From an uncultured Alphaproteobacteria bacterium (GTDB taxonomy: Bacteria; Pseudomonadota; Alphaproteobacteria; Rs-D84): a stretch of DNA of 64,000 bases. The notes below the pieces were generated by a model. The model searched no databases. It was given only the letters and a program-made list of their open reading frames with translations, and was not told the origin of the DNA. The stretch lies in the NCBI GenBank assembly GCA_949082785.1, contig CARVLU010000003.1, positions 1 to 64,000 of the forward strand, read 5' to 3'. Positions 53,006 through 63,120 of this stretch are shown piece after piece; the stretch's first letter is position 1, and each line of letters starts with the position of its first letter. The translations under genes and the position numbers were made by a program.

Positions 53006-53212
53006 TTGAACATTCGCGCGGGATGCGATATACTGGATTCGCATTGGGAAACCGGTGTAGGCTTAGAAACCTTTTCACATCGTCGGAATCGACGTAAAAC
53101 TCCAACTGTTGGTTGGGGGGCTGCGAATATATTGAATAAGCAGCGCTATCCATGTGAATAGTTTCTAACCTCCAACCGCCCACAATGTTGTCGGGCGGTG
53201 TTTTTTATAACG
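53006..53212 (+). promoter_or_regulatory. Structured leader K2 (class 2) with strong promoter
   Basis: -35 TTGAAC (53006-53011), 17 bases, -10 TATACT (53029-53034). P0 CATTGG-GAAA-CCGGTG (53042-53057), P1 TTAGAAAC/GTTTCTAA (53063-53070, 53161-53168), a CTCCAAC (53100-53106), a' GGTTGGGGG (53111-53119), P2 GCTGC/GCAGC with loop AATATATTGAATA, P3 CTAT/ATAG, a'' CCTCCAACC (53169-53177) overlapping terminator ACCGCCC/GGGCGGT (53175-53181, 53193-53199) with six T, then AAAAGGAG and ATG 53230. Promoter and P0 are almost identical to K1 while P1 and the terminator differ but still pair. Confidence 0.82.
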
Positions 53213-53229
53213 TAAAAGGAGTTTAAACT

Positions 53230-53457
53230 ATGTCAAAAATATTAATCGATGCCCAGTATTACGGCAATATCATGCGCTGTGCGCGACAACATTTGAAAAT
53301 CAGTGCCGGTGACGCGGCGGCATTATTGAAAATGACCAAGAAAGATTATCTGAAATGTGAACGTGGCCGCGATTTGTTCGCAGAAGGTACCCTGCGCCGC
53401 GTTTTCCATGGTGCGTTTGCGATGTTGATTATCAAGCGTGGCCGCGTCGCGTGTTGA
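53230..53457 (+). CDS. 75-residue XRE-like HTH protein, copy 2
   Basis: Nearly identical to the protein at 6779-7006 (starts MSKILIDAQYYGNIMRCARQ). Same helix-turn-helix-like core and basic tail. AAGGAG lies eight bases upstream. The whole cassette (repeat, promoter, leader, gene, repeat) is duplicated between 7 and 53 kb in opposite orientations. Likely a small DNA-binding regulator; whether it acts on the leaders or their promoters is unknown. Confidence 0.8.
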   Translation: MSKILIDAQYYGNIMRCARQHLKISAGDAAALLKMTKKDYLKCERGRDLFAEGTLRRVFHGAFAMLIIKRGRVAC

Positions 53458-53467
53458 CGTGGCGCGT

Positions 53468-53676
53468 TGTCATTGCGAGCAAGTCGCGACGCAGCGTAGC
53501 GAAGACGGACGCCGCGTGGCAATCCAGGAAAGTGACAGCGCGCATTATTCACTGGATTGCTTCGCCGGTGGCTCGCAATGACAAAGAAGATAATGGGCCT
53601 GGCTGTTAAACACCCTTGTCATTGCGAGCAAGTCGCAACGTAGCGTAGCGAAGACGGACGCCGCGTGGCAATCCAG
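53468..53676. repeat. One and a half copies of the GTCATTGCGAG repeat
   Basis: Full unit GTCATTGCGAGC...CTCGCAATGAC (53468-53582) and a half unit (53617-53675), immediately after the HTH gene, in the same position as the repeat beside copy 1. Confidence 0.85.
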
Positions 53677-53697
53677 GAAATGACAATGGTGACGAAA

Positions 53698-53722
53698 CAA
53701 AAAATCCCGCCGTGGCGGGATT
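53698..53722 (-). terminator. Terminator of secG
   Basis: CCCGCC/GGCGGG stem with a six-T tail on the minus strand. Confidence 0.85.
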
Positions 53723-53728
53723 GGTATC

Positions 53729-54046
53729 TTAATTTTCCGGAACGGCGGGGGTTGGTGCCGCATTTTCCTGCATAATGATTTCCTGGCGCAAATCGCTTTG
53801 GCGGGTGGCCATGTCGGATTTCGACGCAACCAATGCCAACGCCGCGCACAGAACAAAGAAAATTGTCGCCAGCCATGCCGTCGCCTTGGTCAGGAAATTC
53901 CCGGCCGCCGCCCCCGTCAGCGCACCGCCAAACATCGACGCCGCCGATGAACCGGACATGCCGCTGCCTTCGGATTTCTGTAATAAAATCAGGCCCGTCA
54001 TAAACACGGATACAACAATCAAGCAAACCAATAAAATCGAAAACAT
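53729..54046 (-). CDS. secG: Preprotein translocase subunit SecG
   Basis: 105 residues: first helix ILLVCLIVVSVFMTGLILLQ, the GSGMSGSSAASMFGGA loop and second helix TAWLATIFFVLCAALALV are canonical SecG, followed by a polar tail. Part of SecYEG. AAGGATAAAGA precedes the ATG. Confidence 0.95.
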   Translation of the reverse strand: MFSILLVCLIVVSVFMTGLILLQKSEGSGMSGSSAASMFGGALTGAAAGNFLTKATAWLATIFFVLCAALALVASKSDMATRQSDLRQEIIMQENAAPTPAVPEN

Positions 54047-54092
54047 TCTTTATCCTTAAATTTCTTATGTGCGAATTCTAGCCATCCTGCCC

Positions 54093-54725
54093 CTAAATTG
54101 CAAGGATTTTCAACATCGCGTCCGCGGCGGCAATGCTGGCGGCCTTTTTCGATGCGCCGGTGCCCGTCGCAGTGTGGCCCATGGCAGTGACCGATACGCG
54201 GAACACCGGGCTGTGCGATGCGCCCGACGGTTCCAAGTATTCATACGTCGGCAATGCGCCGCCGGAATGCTTTTGCACGTATTCTTGCAGGCGGGTCTTG
54301 GGGTCTTTTGGGGCGACGGTGTCGGCGGCGGCCAAATCGCGCCACAAATCCGTGATAACGGCGGCGGCCGCATCAAAACCGCCGTCCAGATAAATGGCGC
54401 CAAAAACCGCTTCCATTGCGTCGGCCAAGATATGCTGAATCCGGCCGCCGGTCATATGGCCGTGACGCACGCATGTGTCCAGCCCCAACTGGCCCGCGAC
54501 ATGCGCCAACGTGTCGGTCGATACCAGCACCGCGTGACGCCGGGCCAGTTCCCCTTCTGTTTCAGATGGGAACATCCGGTACAGCATTGTTGCCACCGTC
54601 AAGCCCAACACCCGGTCCCCAATGAATTCCAGGCGTTCGTTATTCTGGGCGGCGTTTGCGCCACTTTGCGTCAATGCCAAATCCAGCAACGACGCGTCCG
54701 TAAATGTGTAATTCAGTTTTAACAC
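54093..54725 (-). CDS. rnc: Ribonuclease III
   Basis: 210 residues. Signature NERLEFIGDRVLGL (about 29-42), second metal motif in ADAMEAVFGAIYLD, and a C-terminal dsRNA-binding domain (KTRLQEYVQKHSGG...KKAASIAAADAML). Starts with GTG 54725 immediately after the lepB stop, so it is coupled to lepB. Processes rRNA and structured RNAs; it could act on the leader RNAs here. Confidence 0.95.
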   Translation of the reverse strand: MLKLNYTFTDASLLDLALTQSGANAAQNNERLEFIGDRVLGLTVATMLYRMFPSETEGELARRHAVLVSTDTLAHVAGQLGLDTCVRHGHMTGGRIQHILADAMEAVFGAIYLDGGFDAAAAVITDLWRDLAAADTVAPKDPKTRLQEYVQKHSGGALPTYEYLEPSGASHSPVFRVSVTAMGHTATGTGASKKAASIAAADAMLKILAI

Positions 54726-55604
54726 TTAATTAATCCCCATGCCAAACCGGTCCCAGCGCATCTTGTTCCCCCAATTCCAGATGGCCAGCATCGGCGAATG
54801 ATAGTTATGTGAATACCAGACAAACCATACCTTGCCCAGCAGATTGTCGCGCGGCACAAAACCAACCGGGCCGCGGCTGTCGCCACTGTTGTCGCGGTTG
54901 TCCCCCATAAAGAAGTAATGGCCGTCGGGAACCGTGAACGCGGGCGTGTTGTCGTACATCGCGTTGTCGGAATATTCGATAATGCTGTGCGATACGCCAT
55001 TGGGTAACGTTTCGGTATATTCTGTCACCTGGAACACGCCGCATTCGGTCGGGTACATGTTGCAGAAACGGTTGTCTTTGTATTCAATGGTATAATTAAA
55101 ATCTACTGGGGCGTTGTCCATCCAAATCTTGTTCCCCTTTATCGAAATATTGTCGCGGTAATACCCCACACTGCGCAGTGATTTCGGCAATGTCGCAACA
55201 ATATACGGCCGCGGGTCGGAACGCGCAACCTGTTGCCCGTTAATGTGCAGCCGACCGTTAATCATCTGGATGGTGTCACCGGGGCGACCAATCAAACGCT
55301 TGACATAATCCAGACGTTCATCGACCGGATTGCGGAACACCACAACATCCCCCACATCCGGTTCAGACGCCAAAAACCGCCCGTTCCACAAATGCCACGA
55401 CCCAAACGGAAAAGAATAACGTGAATACCCATACGCCCATTTTTCGACAAAGATATGGTCCCCGATATGCAGTGTCGGAATCATGGACCCGGACGGGATA
55501 TTGAACGGTTCGATTAAAATACTGCGGAACGCGATGGCAATCAGCGCCCCATAAAACAAAGTATTAAACCATTCGCGTGCTGTATTTCTGTTTTTTGCCG
55601 GCAT
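54726..55604 (-). CDS. lepB: Signal peptidase I
   Basis: 292 residues from ATG 55604 (AAAGG nine bases upstream; a closer ATG at 55613 abuts it). Membrane helix about 13-30, catalytic Ser in IPSGSMIPTL, catalytic Lys in DYVKRLIGRPGD, and the box E FFMGDNRDNSGDSR. Cleaves signal peptides of exported proteins, including the Cys-rich ones in this window. Confidence 0.95.
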   Translation of the reverse strand: MPAKNRNTAREWFNTLFYGALIAIAFRSILIEPFNIPSGSMIPTLHIGDHIFVEKWAYGYSRYSFPFGSWHLWNGRFLASEPDVGDVVVFRNPVDERLDYVKRLIGRPGDTIQMINGRLHINGQQVARSDPRPYIVATLPKSLRSVGYYRDNISIKGNKIWMDNAPVDFNYTIEYKDNRFCNMYPTECGVFQVTEYTETLPNGVSHSIIEYSDNAMYDNTPAFTVPDGHYFFMGDNRDNSGDSRGPVGFVPRDNLLGKVWFVWYSHNYHSPMLAIWNWGNKMRWDRFGMGIN

Positions 55605-55660
55605 AAAATTCATCCTTTCTTTGACGGATATATTAAAACTTGAAATGAATTTGCGCAAGC

Positions 55661-55666
55661 TATAAT
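55661..55666 (+). promoter_or_regulatory. -10 box of the comM-like gene
   Basis: TATAAT ends eight bases before ATG 55675 with no ribosome-binding site; leaderless or nearly so. Confidence 0.55.
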
Positions 55667-55674
55667 ATACGCAT

Positions 55675-57201
55675 ATGATTTCTTTGAATTCCATCATATT
55701 TAACGGCATGGACAGCACGCATATTGATGTCCAGGTGCAATTGTCCAGTGGCCTGTCGAAGCCTGAATTTAACATCATCGGTTTGGCCGACCGCGCGGTA
55801 AAAGAATCCGCCGAACGCATTCGCAATGTGTTGGCGGCGCTGAACCTGTCACTGCCGCCGAAACGGTTGACGGTAAATTTATCGCCGGCCGATGTTGAAA
55901 AATCCGGGTCACATTTTGATTTGCCGATATTGTGCGGGATTTTATGCGCACTGGGGGTATTGCCCGAAGAAGAAATCGGGAAATACATCATCCTGGGCGA
56001 AGTTGGTCTGAACGGCGCAATTGTAAAGGCCGGCGGCGTCTTGCCCGCCAGTGTTTGGGCCGGCGCGAACGGATACGGCATTATCTGCCCCGCGTCCCAG
56101 GGGTGCGAAGCACGCTGGGCCGGTCACACCAACATTGTGGCCGCGGCGCATGTCTTGGACCTGATTAATCATTTCAAGGGGACGCAGATTCTGCCCATCC
56201 CGCCGATGGCCGGTCCCGCGCCCGCGGCGTCCAATTCGAACATCGACCTGGCAGAGGTACGCGGTCAACACGCCGCGAAACGCGCACTGGAAATCGCGGC
56301 CGCGGGTGGTCACGCCATGCTGATGGTGGGGCCGCCCGGGTCGGGTAAAACCATGCTGGCGTCGCGGTTGCCGACAATTATGCCGGAAATGACGGCGGAC
56401 GAAATTTTGGAATCATCCATCATTTATTCCATCGCCGGGCAATTGGACAGCCAATCTTTAATCGCCGCGCGCCCGTTTCGCAGTGTTCATCACACGTCCA
56501 GTGCGGTGGCCCTGGCGGGTGGCGGGTCGGATGCCAGACCCGGTGAAATATCGTTGGCGCACAATGGCGTGTTGTTCCTGGACGAATTACCGGAATTCAG
56601 CCGCACGACGTTGGAAATCCTGCGCCAGCCAATGGAATCGGGTAAAATCATGATTTCGCGGGCGCGGCGTAACGCCACGTATCCAGCACGATTTCAATTA
56701 ATTGCGGCCATGAACCCATGTCCGTGCGGGCATTTGGGCAATCCCAACATGTCTTGTTCGCGTGCGCCGCGTTGCGCGGAAGCGTACCAGAATAAAATAT
56801 CGGGACCATTGTTGGACCGCATTGATTTGCACGTTGACGTGGATGCGGTCAACCCATGGGAAATGGACCGGGTGGACGACACGCCCGCCGAATCCAGCGC
56901 AACCGTCCGCGCCCGCGTTGTGGCCGCGCGTCAAATCCAAATCACGCGCCAGGGATGCGTGAACGCGCAACTGGATGGTGCGGCATTGGATGCGGCGGTA
57001 AAATTATCGCCCGAATTGACCCAGTTTTTGAACACCGCCGCGGAAAAGATGGGCATGTCGGCCCGCGGTTACAACCGGATAAAGCGTATTGCGCGCACGA
57101 TTGCGGACCTGCGCGGGGCGGCGGATATTGAAATGGCCGACCTGGCCGAAGCGTTGTCGTACCGGCCCATCAATCGCGGCAAATACGGCGTACGTTTATA
57201 A
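55675..57201 (+). CDS. comM: YifB/ComM family Mg-chelatase-like AAA ATPase
   Basis: 508 residues. N-terminal Lon-like domain (VDVQVQLSSGLSKPEFNIIGLAD-type opening, NLSPADVEKSGSHFDLPI), Walker A GPPGSGKT (about 215-222), Walker B LFLDELPEF, and the four-Cys segment NPCPCGHLG...MSCSRAPRC typical of the family. ComM is a helicase that promotes branch migration in natural transformation; in non-competent species the role is unclear. Terminator follows. Confidence 0.93.
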   Translation: MISLNSIIFNGMDSTHIDVQVQLSSGLSKPEFNIIGLADRAVKESAERIRNVLAALNLSLPPKRLTVNLSPADVEKSGSHFDLPILCGILCALGVLPEEEIGKYIILGEVGLNGAIVKAGGVLPASVWAGANGYGIICPASQGCEARWAGHTNIVAAAHVLDLINHFKGTQILPIPPMAGPAPAASNSNIDLAEVRGQHAAKRALEIAAAGGHAMLMVGPPGSGKTMLASRLPTIMPEMTADEILESSIIYSIAGQLDSQSLIAARPFRSVHHTSSAVALAGGGSDARPGEISLAHNGVLFLDELPEFSRTTLEILRQPMESGKIMISRARRNATYPARFQLIAAMNPCPCGHLGNPNMSCSRAPRCAEAYQNKISGPLLDRIDLHVDVDAVNPWEMDRVDDTPAESSATVRARVVAARQIQITRQGCVNAQLDGAALDAAVKLSPELTQFLNTAAEKMGMSARGYNRIKRIARTIADLRGAADIEMADLAEALSYRPINRGKYGVRL

Positions 57202-57227
57202 AAATCCCCGCAATGGGGATTTTTTAA
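57201..57227 (+). terminator. Terminator of the comM-like gene
   Basis: AATCCCC/GGGGATT stem with a six-T tail, directly before the leader D promoter. Confidence 0.85.
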
Positions 57228-57233
57228 TACTTC

Positions 57234-57482
57234 TTTACTTTATGCGGTTTATCCCATATAATATTGATGCCCGAACGTGTTGTTTGGGCGGGGCCTCATA
57301 ACCTCTGATTTAGGCGTCGGAATTCATTCAAATGGCGGGCCACGCGCACCCATTTTATGATGCAGACGAAAATAAAACTCCTGATTTTCCGGTCAGGAGG
57401 GTTGTGGAATATCAAATACGCAACGCAATTCCTAAAAATTGTTATGAGCCTCCTGACCACCAATTTGTTGGTGGTTTTTGCT
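57234..57482 (+). promoter_or_regulatory. Structured leader D (class 2, divergent stems)
   Basis: -35 TTTACT (57234-57239), 17 bases, -10 TATAAT (57257-57262). P0 CCCGAAC/GTTTGGG (57270-57276, 57282-57288), P1 CTCATAAC/GTTATGAG (57295-57302, 57441-57448), a CTCCTGA (57378-57384), a' GGTCAGGAGG (57391-57400), P2 GTTG/CAAC with loop GGAATATCAAAT, P3 CAATT/AATTG, a'' CCTCCTGACC (57449-57458), terminator ACCACCAA/TTGGTGGT (57456-57463, 57468-57475). Every stem differs from K1 but pairs in the same place, the best single covariation case. AGGAGG and ATG 57505 follow. Confidence 0.82.
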
Positions 57483-57504
57483 TTGTACCACAGGAGGTTT
57501 TCAT

Positions 57505-57840
57505 ATGAAGCAACATTTAACAGTCGCCCTGGTGGCCATACCCATTTGGGCGGCGACATTACCCCACGGCATGGCCGCATGCCAAAGCATGATTCAATGC
57601 CGGCAATCCGCGGGCAACAATTGCAACTGTTGTCCGACCGGGACATCCGAAACACAATACACGTGCCCCGACGGATGGGATGCCCGCGGCAGCCAATGTT
57701 ACCGGGACGCAACCCGTTCATCGGACAGCATCGGATACACCGAAACCACATACGGCACATGCGCCGGAACGGCGGGCGGCTTTGTCCAATGCTACAAAGC
57801 CCAATGCGGAAACCCGATTCCAAACTGCAAGCTTTTATAA
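57505..57840 (+). CDS. Secreted Cys-rich protein under leader D
   Basis: 111 residues. Signal peptide HLTVALVAIPIWAATLPHGMAA, then CQSMIQCRQSAGNNCNCCP, YTCPDGW, GSQCYRD, YGTCAG and QCYKAQCGNPIPNC: about 14 cysteines in 85 mature residues. Strong AGGAGG seven bases before the ATG. Second Cys-rich gene follows after 14 bases, so leader D would control both. Confidence 0.78.
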   Translation: MKQHLTVALVAIPIWAATLPHGMAACQSMIQCRQSAGNNCNCCPTGTSETQYTCPDGWDARGSQCYRDATRSSDSIGYTETTYGTCAGTAGGFVQCYKAQCGNPIPNCKLL

Positions 57841-57854
57841 CGGGGGTACTGGAA

Positions 57855-58130
57855 ATGAAGAAATTTGTATTCTGTGCCATCATGGCATGTATCAGCGGTG
57901 CGGCGTACGGGGCATGCACAACGGCCGGCACCACATATTACGCGTGCAAGCCGGGGTATTATCTGTCGTCCGGAAATTGTGTCCGGTGCCCGTCATCCAG
58001 CGATGGATACGGCACAACAACGGACACCAACACCGGCGGGCGCACATCATGCTATGTCCCGTCGGGCACCACCGGCAGCGATGGGTCGGGTTCATATACA
58101 TACATGGCCAATTGCCATTATGTGGAATAA
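57855..58130 (+). CDS. Secreted Cys-rich protein, second gene of the leader D unit
   Basis: 91 residues, essentially a signal peptide (KKFVFCAIMACISGAAYG) plus one copy of the family module: ACKPGYYLSSGNCVRCPSS and the end SCYVPSGTTGSDGSGSYTYM...CHY. It shows the minimal unit shared by the longer proteins. GGGGGTACTGGAA precedes the ATG. Confidence 0.78.
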   Translation: MKKFVFCAIMACISGAAYGACTTAGTTYYACKPGYYLSSGNCVRCPSSSDGYGTTTDTNTGGRTSCYVPSGTTGSDGSGSYTYMANCHYVE

Positions 58131-58147
58131 CACGGCGATCCATAAAA

Positions 58148-58732
58148 CTATTGAATATAATAGCAATCCTGGGTGAACGTGAAACTGCCCGCGGAATCTG
58201 CCCCATTGTTCCCGGCCGCCAGATAACATGATGTAATCGCGGTGGCCCCGGGGGCGGACGTGGCATTCATATTATGGGCGGGCGAACACTGCGTACATCC
58301 CGACGTGCCGTTGGTGGTCGTGCCCCAATAACCGGCCGCGCATCTGTATTCCCACGATGTTTTGCATGTATTGCAATCACACCGCCGCATGGCCCGCCGT
58401 TCATATCCCGCACCCCCCGCCGACCAAGTGGCGTCACTGACACAATTGCTGCACCCGGTACAGGATTTTTCACAAACGCTGTATTCATAACTGCATCCGG
58501 TTTTGCTGTCATACCCCGTTTTTTCAACCAAAGTAAAACCGGTGCGACATGTGCGACATGTGGTCACCCGTTCCCCGTTCATGCACCCCAATGTCGTTCC
58601 ATCGGAACATCCAAATATAATGGGCATCTGGCCGTCATCCGTGCAATGTTCCCATGAACACACCAGTGCATGCGCGCCGCGCACCAACATCAGATTCATC
58701 CCCGCAGCAATAACCGCAGCATATAATTTCAT
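58148..58732 (-). CDS. Secreted Cys-rich protein under leader I
   Basis: 194 residues. Signal peptide LYAAVIAAGMNLMLVRGAHA, about 22 cysteines: TCRTCRTGFTLVEKTGYDSKTGC-type segment, CEKSCTGCSNCVSD, CDCNTCKTSWEYRCAAGYWGT, then TNGTSGCTQCSP and end TSCYLAAGNNGADSAGSFTF. Strongly parallel to 31639-32241 (SCTNCTSSNTW / GCSNCVSDATW). AAAAAAGGAG upstream of the ATG; converges on the leader D unit. Confidence 0.78.
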   Translation of the reverse strand: MKLYAAVIAAGMNLMLVRGAHALVCSWEHCTDDGQMPIIFGCSDGTTLGCMNGERVTTCRTCRTGFTLVEKTGYDSKTGCSYEYSVCEKSCTGCSNCVSDATWSAGGAGYERRAMRRCDCNTCKTSWEYRCAAGYWGTTTNGTSGCTQCSPAHNMNATSAPGATAITSCYLAAGNNGADSAGSFTFTQDCYYIQ

Positions 58733-58757
58733 TCAAACACTCCTTTTTTCTTCAACG

Positions 58758-58945
58758 AATGAAAAAGCCACCAAAATTCAGGTGGCAGGAGGTTCGAAAC
58801 TATCTGTAAAAAATAGCAGTGTGCTTTCAATATATAACACACTCCCCCTGCCCGCATAAAGACAGGGTCGCTTTACGTCCGCCGACGTTTACAGAAGGGT
58901 TTCGACGCCCCGACATCGGAATTCCCGATGCTGCTGTAATTATGT
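58758..58945 (-). promoter_or_regulatory. Structured leader I (class 2, divergent stems)
   Basis: Minus strand: -10 CATAAT (58939-58944; -35 poor). P0 GCATCGG/CCGATG (58925-58930, 58914-58919), P1 TCGAAAC/GTTTCGA (58899-58905, 58793-58800), a CCCTGT (58862-58867), a' GGCAGGGGG (58844-58852), P2 GTGTG/CACAC with loop TTATATATTGAAAG, P3 CTAT/ATAG, a'' CCTCCTGCC (58784-58792) overlapping terminator GCCACC/GGTGGC (58781-58786, 58767-58772) plus five T. a'/a'' GGCAGGGGG/CCTCCTGCC covaries with GGTTGGAGG/CCTCCAACC of other copies. Confidence 0.8.
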
Positions 58946-58972
58946 CACAATTATAAAAAATTTACCACATTT

Positions 58973-61006
<2,034 letters not shown>

Positions 61007-61046
61007 TCACGCAATGGAAATATCGATATTTGACAATCTATCCTAT

Positions 61047-61074
61047 GAAAATCCCGCGCAATGCGGGATTTATG
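61047..61074 (-). terminator. Terminator overlapping the HTH gene stop
   Basis: AAATCCCGC/GCGGGATTT stem; on the minus strand it is followed by a short T tract. Confidence 0.65.
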
Positions 61075-61327
61075 TATCATCGGTGGTATCATCAGTCTGT
61101 ACTTGGGCCATCAGGACGGAAAATTCTTCCATGGTGGTACCGGTGGCATCTAAAACTTTTTGAATTGTGCCCATGGACAAATATCGTGGTTTGCCGTAAC
61201 GTGTGGTTCGTTTGCTTTTGTTAAACGTAGTGGCATTTAACCCGCTGATTACGGCCAATCGTGAACAAGACATATTCAATTGTCGGGCCAACGCATCAAT
61301 CGCATTCCATAATGCTTTGTTACTCAT
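61070..61327 (-). CDS. HTH transcriptional regulator, S24-type N-terminal domain only
   Basis: 85 residues. ALWNAIDALARQLNMSCSRLAVISGLNATTFNKSKRTTRYGKPRYLSMGTIQKVLDATG matches the DNA-binding half of alphaproteobacterial LexA/CI-like S24 repressors (NKSKR...G+PRW.S...I.+.L.ATG). The C-terminal peptidase/dimerisation domain is missing, so it is a stand-alone DNA-binding protein. AGGAGAGAAGA upstream. Target unknown. Confidence 0.82.
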   Translation of the reverse strand: MSNKALWNAIDALARQLNMSCSRLAVISGLNATTFNKSKRTTRYGKPRYLSMGTIQKVLDATGTTMEEFSVLMAQVQTDDTTDDT

Positions 61328-61475
61328 TCTTCTCTCCTGTTTTTATTCTACATTCAAACACAGACAGCACATCGCATTATGATTGTATTCCCAGAAAAAA
61401 TTCAAGCCATTTTAGTAAGCAAATTTTCCTAACTGCGCCTTGGGGCGATTTTACATTCCGGGCTTTATCCAAAAC

Positions 61476-61504
61476 AAAATCCCGGACATGCCGGGATTTT
61501 GCGC
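61476..61504 (-). terminator. Terminator of fabI
   Basis: AATCCCGG/CCGGGATT stem with TTTTG on the minus strand, 20 bases after the stop. Confidence 0.8.
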
Positions 61505-61521
61505 GTTTATGGGTAAAAAGC

Positions 61522-62334
61522 TTATTTTTCTTCCAACCCTTTCAGAACGATGTCTTTTAAATCGTTGGGCATCATGCCGGTGGTCGAATAGCCACAATCG
61601 ACGTGATGAACTTCGCCCGTGACCGCCGACGACAAATTGCTGAACAAATACAGCGCCGCGCCCGACACGTCGTCCAACGTCATGTTACGACGCAACGGTG
61701 TCTGGTCCGCGTTCAGGCGCAACATCGCCTTGAACCCACCAACGCCCGACGACGCCAATGTCATAATCGGCCCCGCGCTGATGGCGTTAACGCGAATACC
61801 GTCACGGCCCAGGTCAGATGCCAGATAACGCACACTGCTATCCAGGGCGGATTTCGCAACACCCATCACGTTGTAATTCGGTACGGATTTTTCCCCGCCG
61901 AAATATGTCAGTGTAACAATGCTGCCGCCGTCTTTCATCAATTTGGATGCGCGGCGTGTCAAATCGACCAACGAATACACAGAAATGTCCATGGTATTCT
62001 TGAAATTATCGCGCGAAGTGTCGGCATAACGGCCGGACAATTCATTTTTATCCGAAAACGCAATCGCGTGCAGCATGCCGTCCAGATGGCCCCATTCTTT
62101 TTCAATGGCGGCAAACAAAGCATCCATCTGTTCGTCGTTCTGCACATTGCATTCCTGAACGAATTTTGCACCGATGGATTCCGCCAGCGGGCGCACACGC
62201 TTTTCCAGGGCGGGCATCGCGTACGGCATTGCGATTTCGGCGCCTTCTTCGTGGGCGCGCTTTGCAATGGCCCAGGCCATAGACCAATCGTTGGCCACGC
62301 CTGTAATTAAAATCTTTTTTCCTTTTAATAACAT
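61522..62334 (-). CDS. fabI: Enoyl-ACP reductase FabI
   Basis: Last step of the fatty-acid elongation cycle. 270 residues: N-terminal KKILITGVANDWSMAWAIA NAD-binding loop, LHAIAFSD, and the catalytic YNVMGVAKSALD (YxxMxxxK) with the upstream Tyr in LTYFGGEKSVPNY. AAAGGATAAAAT precedes the ATG. Monocistronic with terminator. Confidence 0.96.
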   Translation of the reverse strand: MLLKGKKILITGVANDWSMAWAIAKRAHEEGAEIAMPYAMPALEKRVRPLAESIGAKFVQECNVQNDEQMDALFAAIEKEWGHLDGMLHAIAFSDKNELSGRYADTSRDNFKNTMDISVYSLVDLTRRASKLMKDGGSIVTLTYFGGEKSVPNYNVMGVAKSALDSSVRYLASDLGRDGIRVNAISAGPIMTLASSGVGGFKAMLRLNADQTPLRRNMTLDDVSGAALYLFSNLSSAVTGEVHHVDCGYSTTGMMPNDLKDIVLKGLEEK

Positions 62335-62453
62335 ATTTTATCCTTTTAAGTGATATTGGACGTTAAAAAATATAGCACTAAAATAAAAACATCGCAATAA
62401 TTAAAAAAAAGACTTGAAATGGGGAAAAATCCAGTATAATATATGCGAGCAAT

Positions 62454-62529
62454 TCGGGCATAGTTCAGTCGGTAGAACAACGGACTGTTAATCCGTATGT
62501 CGCTGGTTCGAGTCCAGCTGCCCGAGCCA
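62454..62529 (+). tRNA. tRNA-Asn (GTT)
   Basis: Acceptor TCGGGCA/TGCCCGA, anticodon stem ACGGA/TCCGT with loop CTGTTAA (anticodon GTT), T arm GCTGG-TTCGAGT-CCAGC, encoded CCA. Promoter TTGAAA, 15 bases, TATAAT just upstream. Lies at the boundary with the AT-rich segment. Confidence 0.95.
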
Positions 62530-62535
62530 AGATTT

Positions 62536-62561
62536 ACAAACCGCCCCACGGCGGTTTTTGT
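62536..62561 (+). terminator. Terminator of tRNA-Asn
   Basis: AAACCGCC/GGCGGTTT stem with a T tail. Confidence 0.85.
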
Positions 62562-62585
62562 TATGGTGCGGCTGGCCCACACCCG

Positions 62586-62634
62586 GTTCGATAATTTCTG
62601 AATTAAAATCGCGATTTTTTGGCCATTATCGAAC
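62586..62634. repeat. Nested palindromes beside tRNA-Asn
   Basis: A 10-base inverted repeat GTTCGATAAT (62586-62595)/ATTATCGAAC (62625-62634) encloses a perfect 14-base palindrome AAAATCGCGATTTT (62605-62618). A further hairpin (TTTGAGTT/AACTCAAA) follows at 62678-62694. Position at a tRNA and a composition boundary suggests a recombination or regulator-binding site; not identified. Confidence 0.55.
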
Positions 62635-62713
62635 AATCCAAATAAAAAAAGGTTGGATTACAAACCCTTTCCACGCGTTTGAGTTCAACTCAAATTTTTC
62701 CATTACTTATTGT

Positions 62714-63109
62714 CTATGGAAGCTTTTTTAATATATCCACCAACATAATAAGCCATCGTTGTAATCTTTGTTTACACGATTTTTTATCTTGTGTTAAATA
62801 CGGATTGATTTGGCTTGATGAAAAGTTCCACGAGTCTTGAAATGATGGCTGATGGTTAAAAACATATGGATAAAAAGATGTTTCGTAAAATGAATTTTCT
62901 GTTATAAGAAATTCATTTAAATATGTCGTTCGATAGGCAGTATCAACAATTTCTAATGCAGAATTAGCATATTTCTTCCAAGACTCCAAAAGTTCTGTAT
63001 CAAGAAAATCACTGGACATCAAATTAATGCCTTCACATAAAACATCAAACAATCCACTTTTAGCAGCCTGTTTCATGTCCCCAAAATCAAACATAGGTTT
63101 TATCGCCAT
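62714..63109 (-). CDS. AT-rich gene, unknown soluble protein
   Basis: 131 residues from ATG 63109, four bases after GGAGAG. Acidic, aromatic-rich, mostly helical (FDFGDMKQAAKSGLFDVLCEG; DILKKLP end). Codon and base use are clearly AT-richer than the rest of the window. No family recognised. Confidence 0.55.
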   Translation of the reverse strand: MAIKPMFDFGDMKQAAKSGLFDVLCEGINLMSSDFLDTELLESWKKYANSALEIVDTAYRTTYLNEFLITENSFYETSFYPYVFNHQPSFQDSWNFSSSQINPYLTQDKKSCKQRLQRWLIMLVDILKKLP

Positions 63110-63120
63110 TAATCTCTCCA

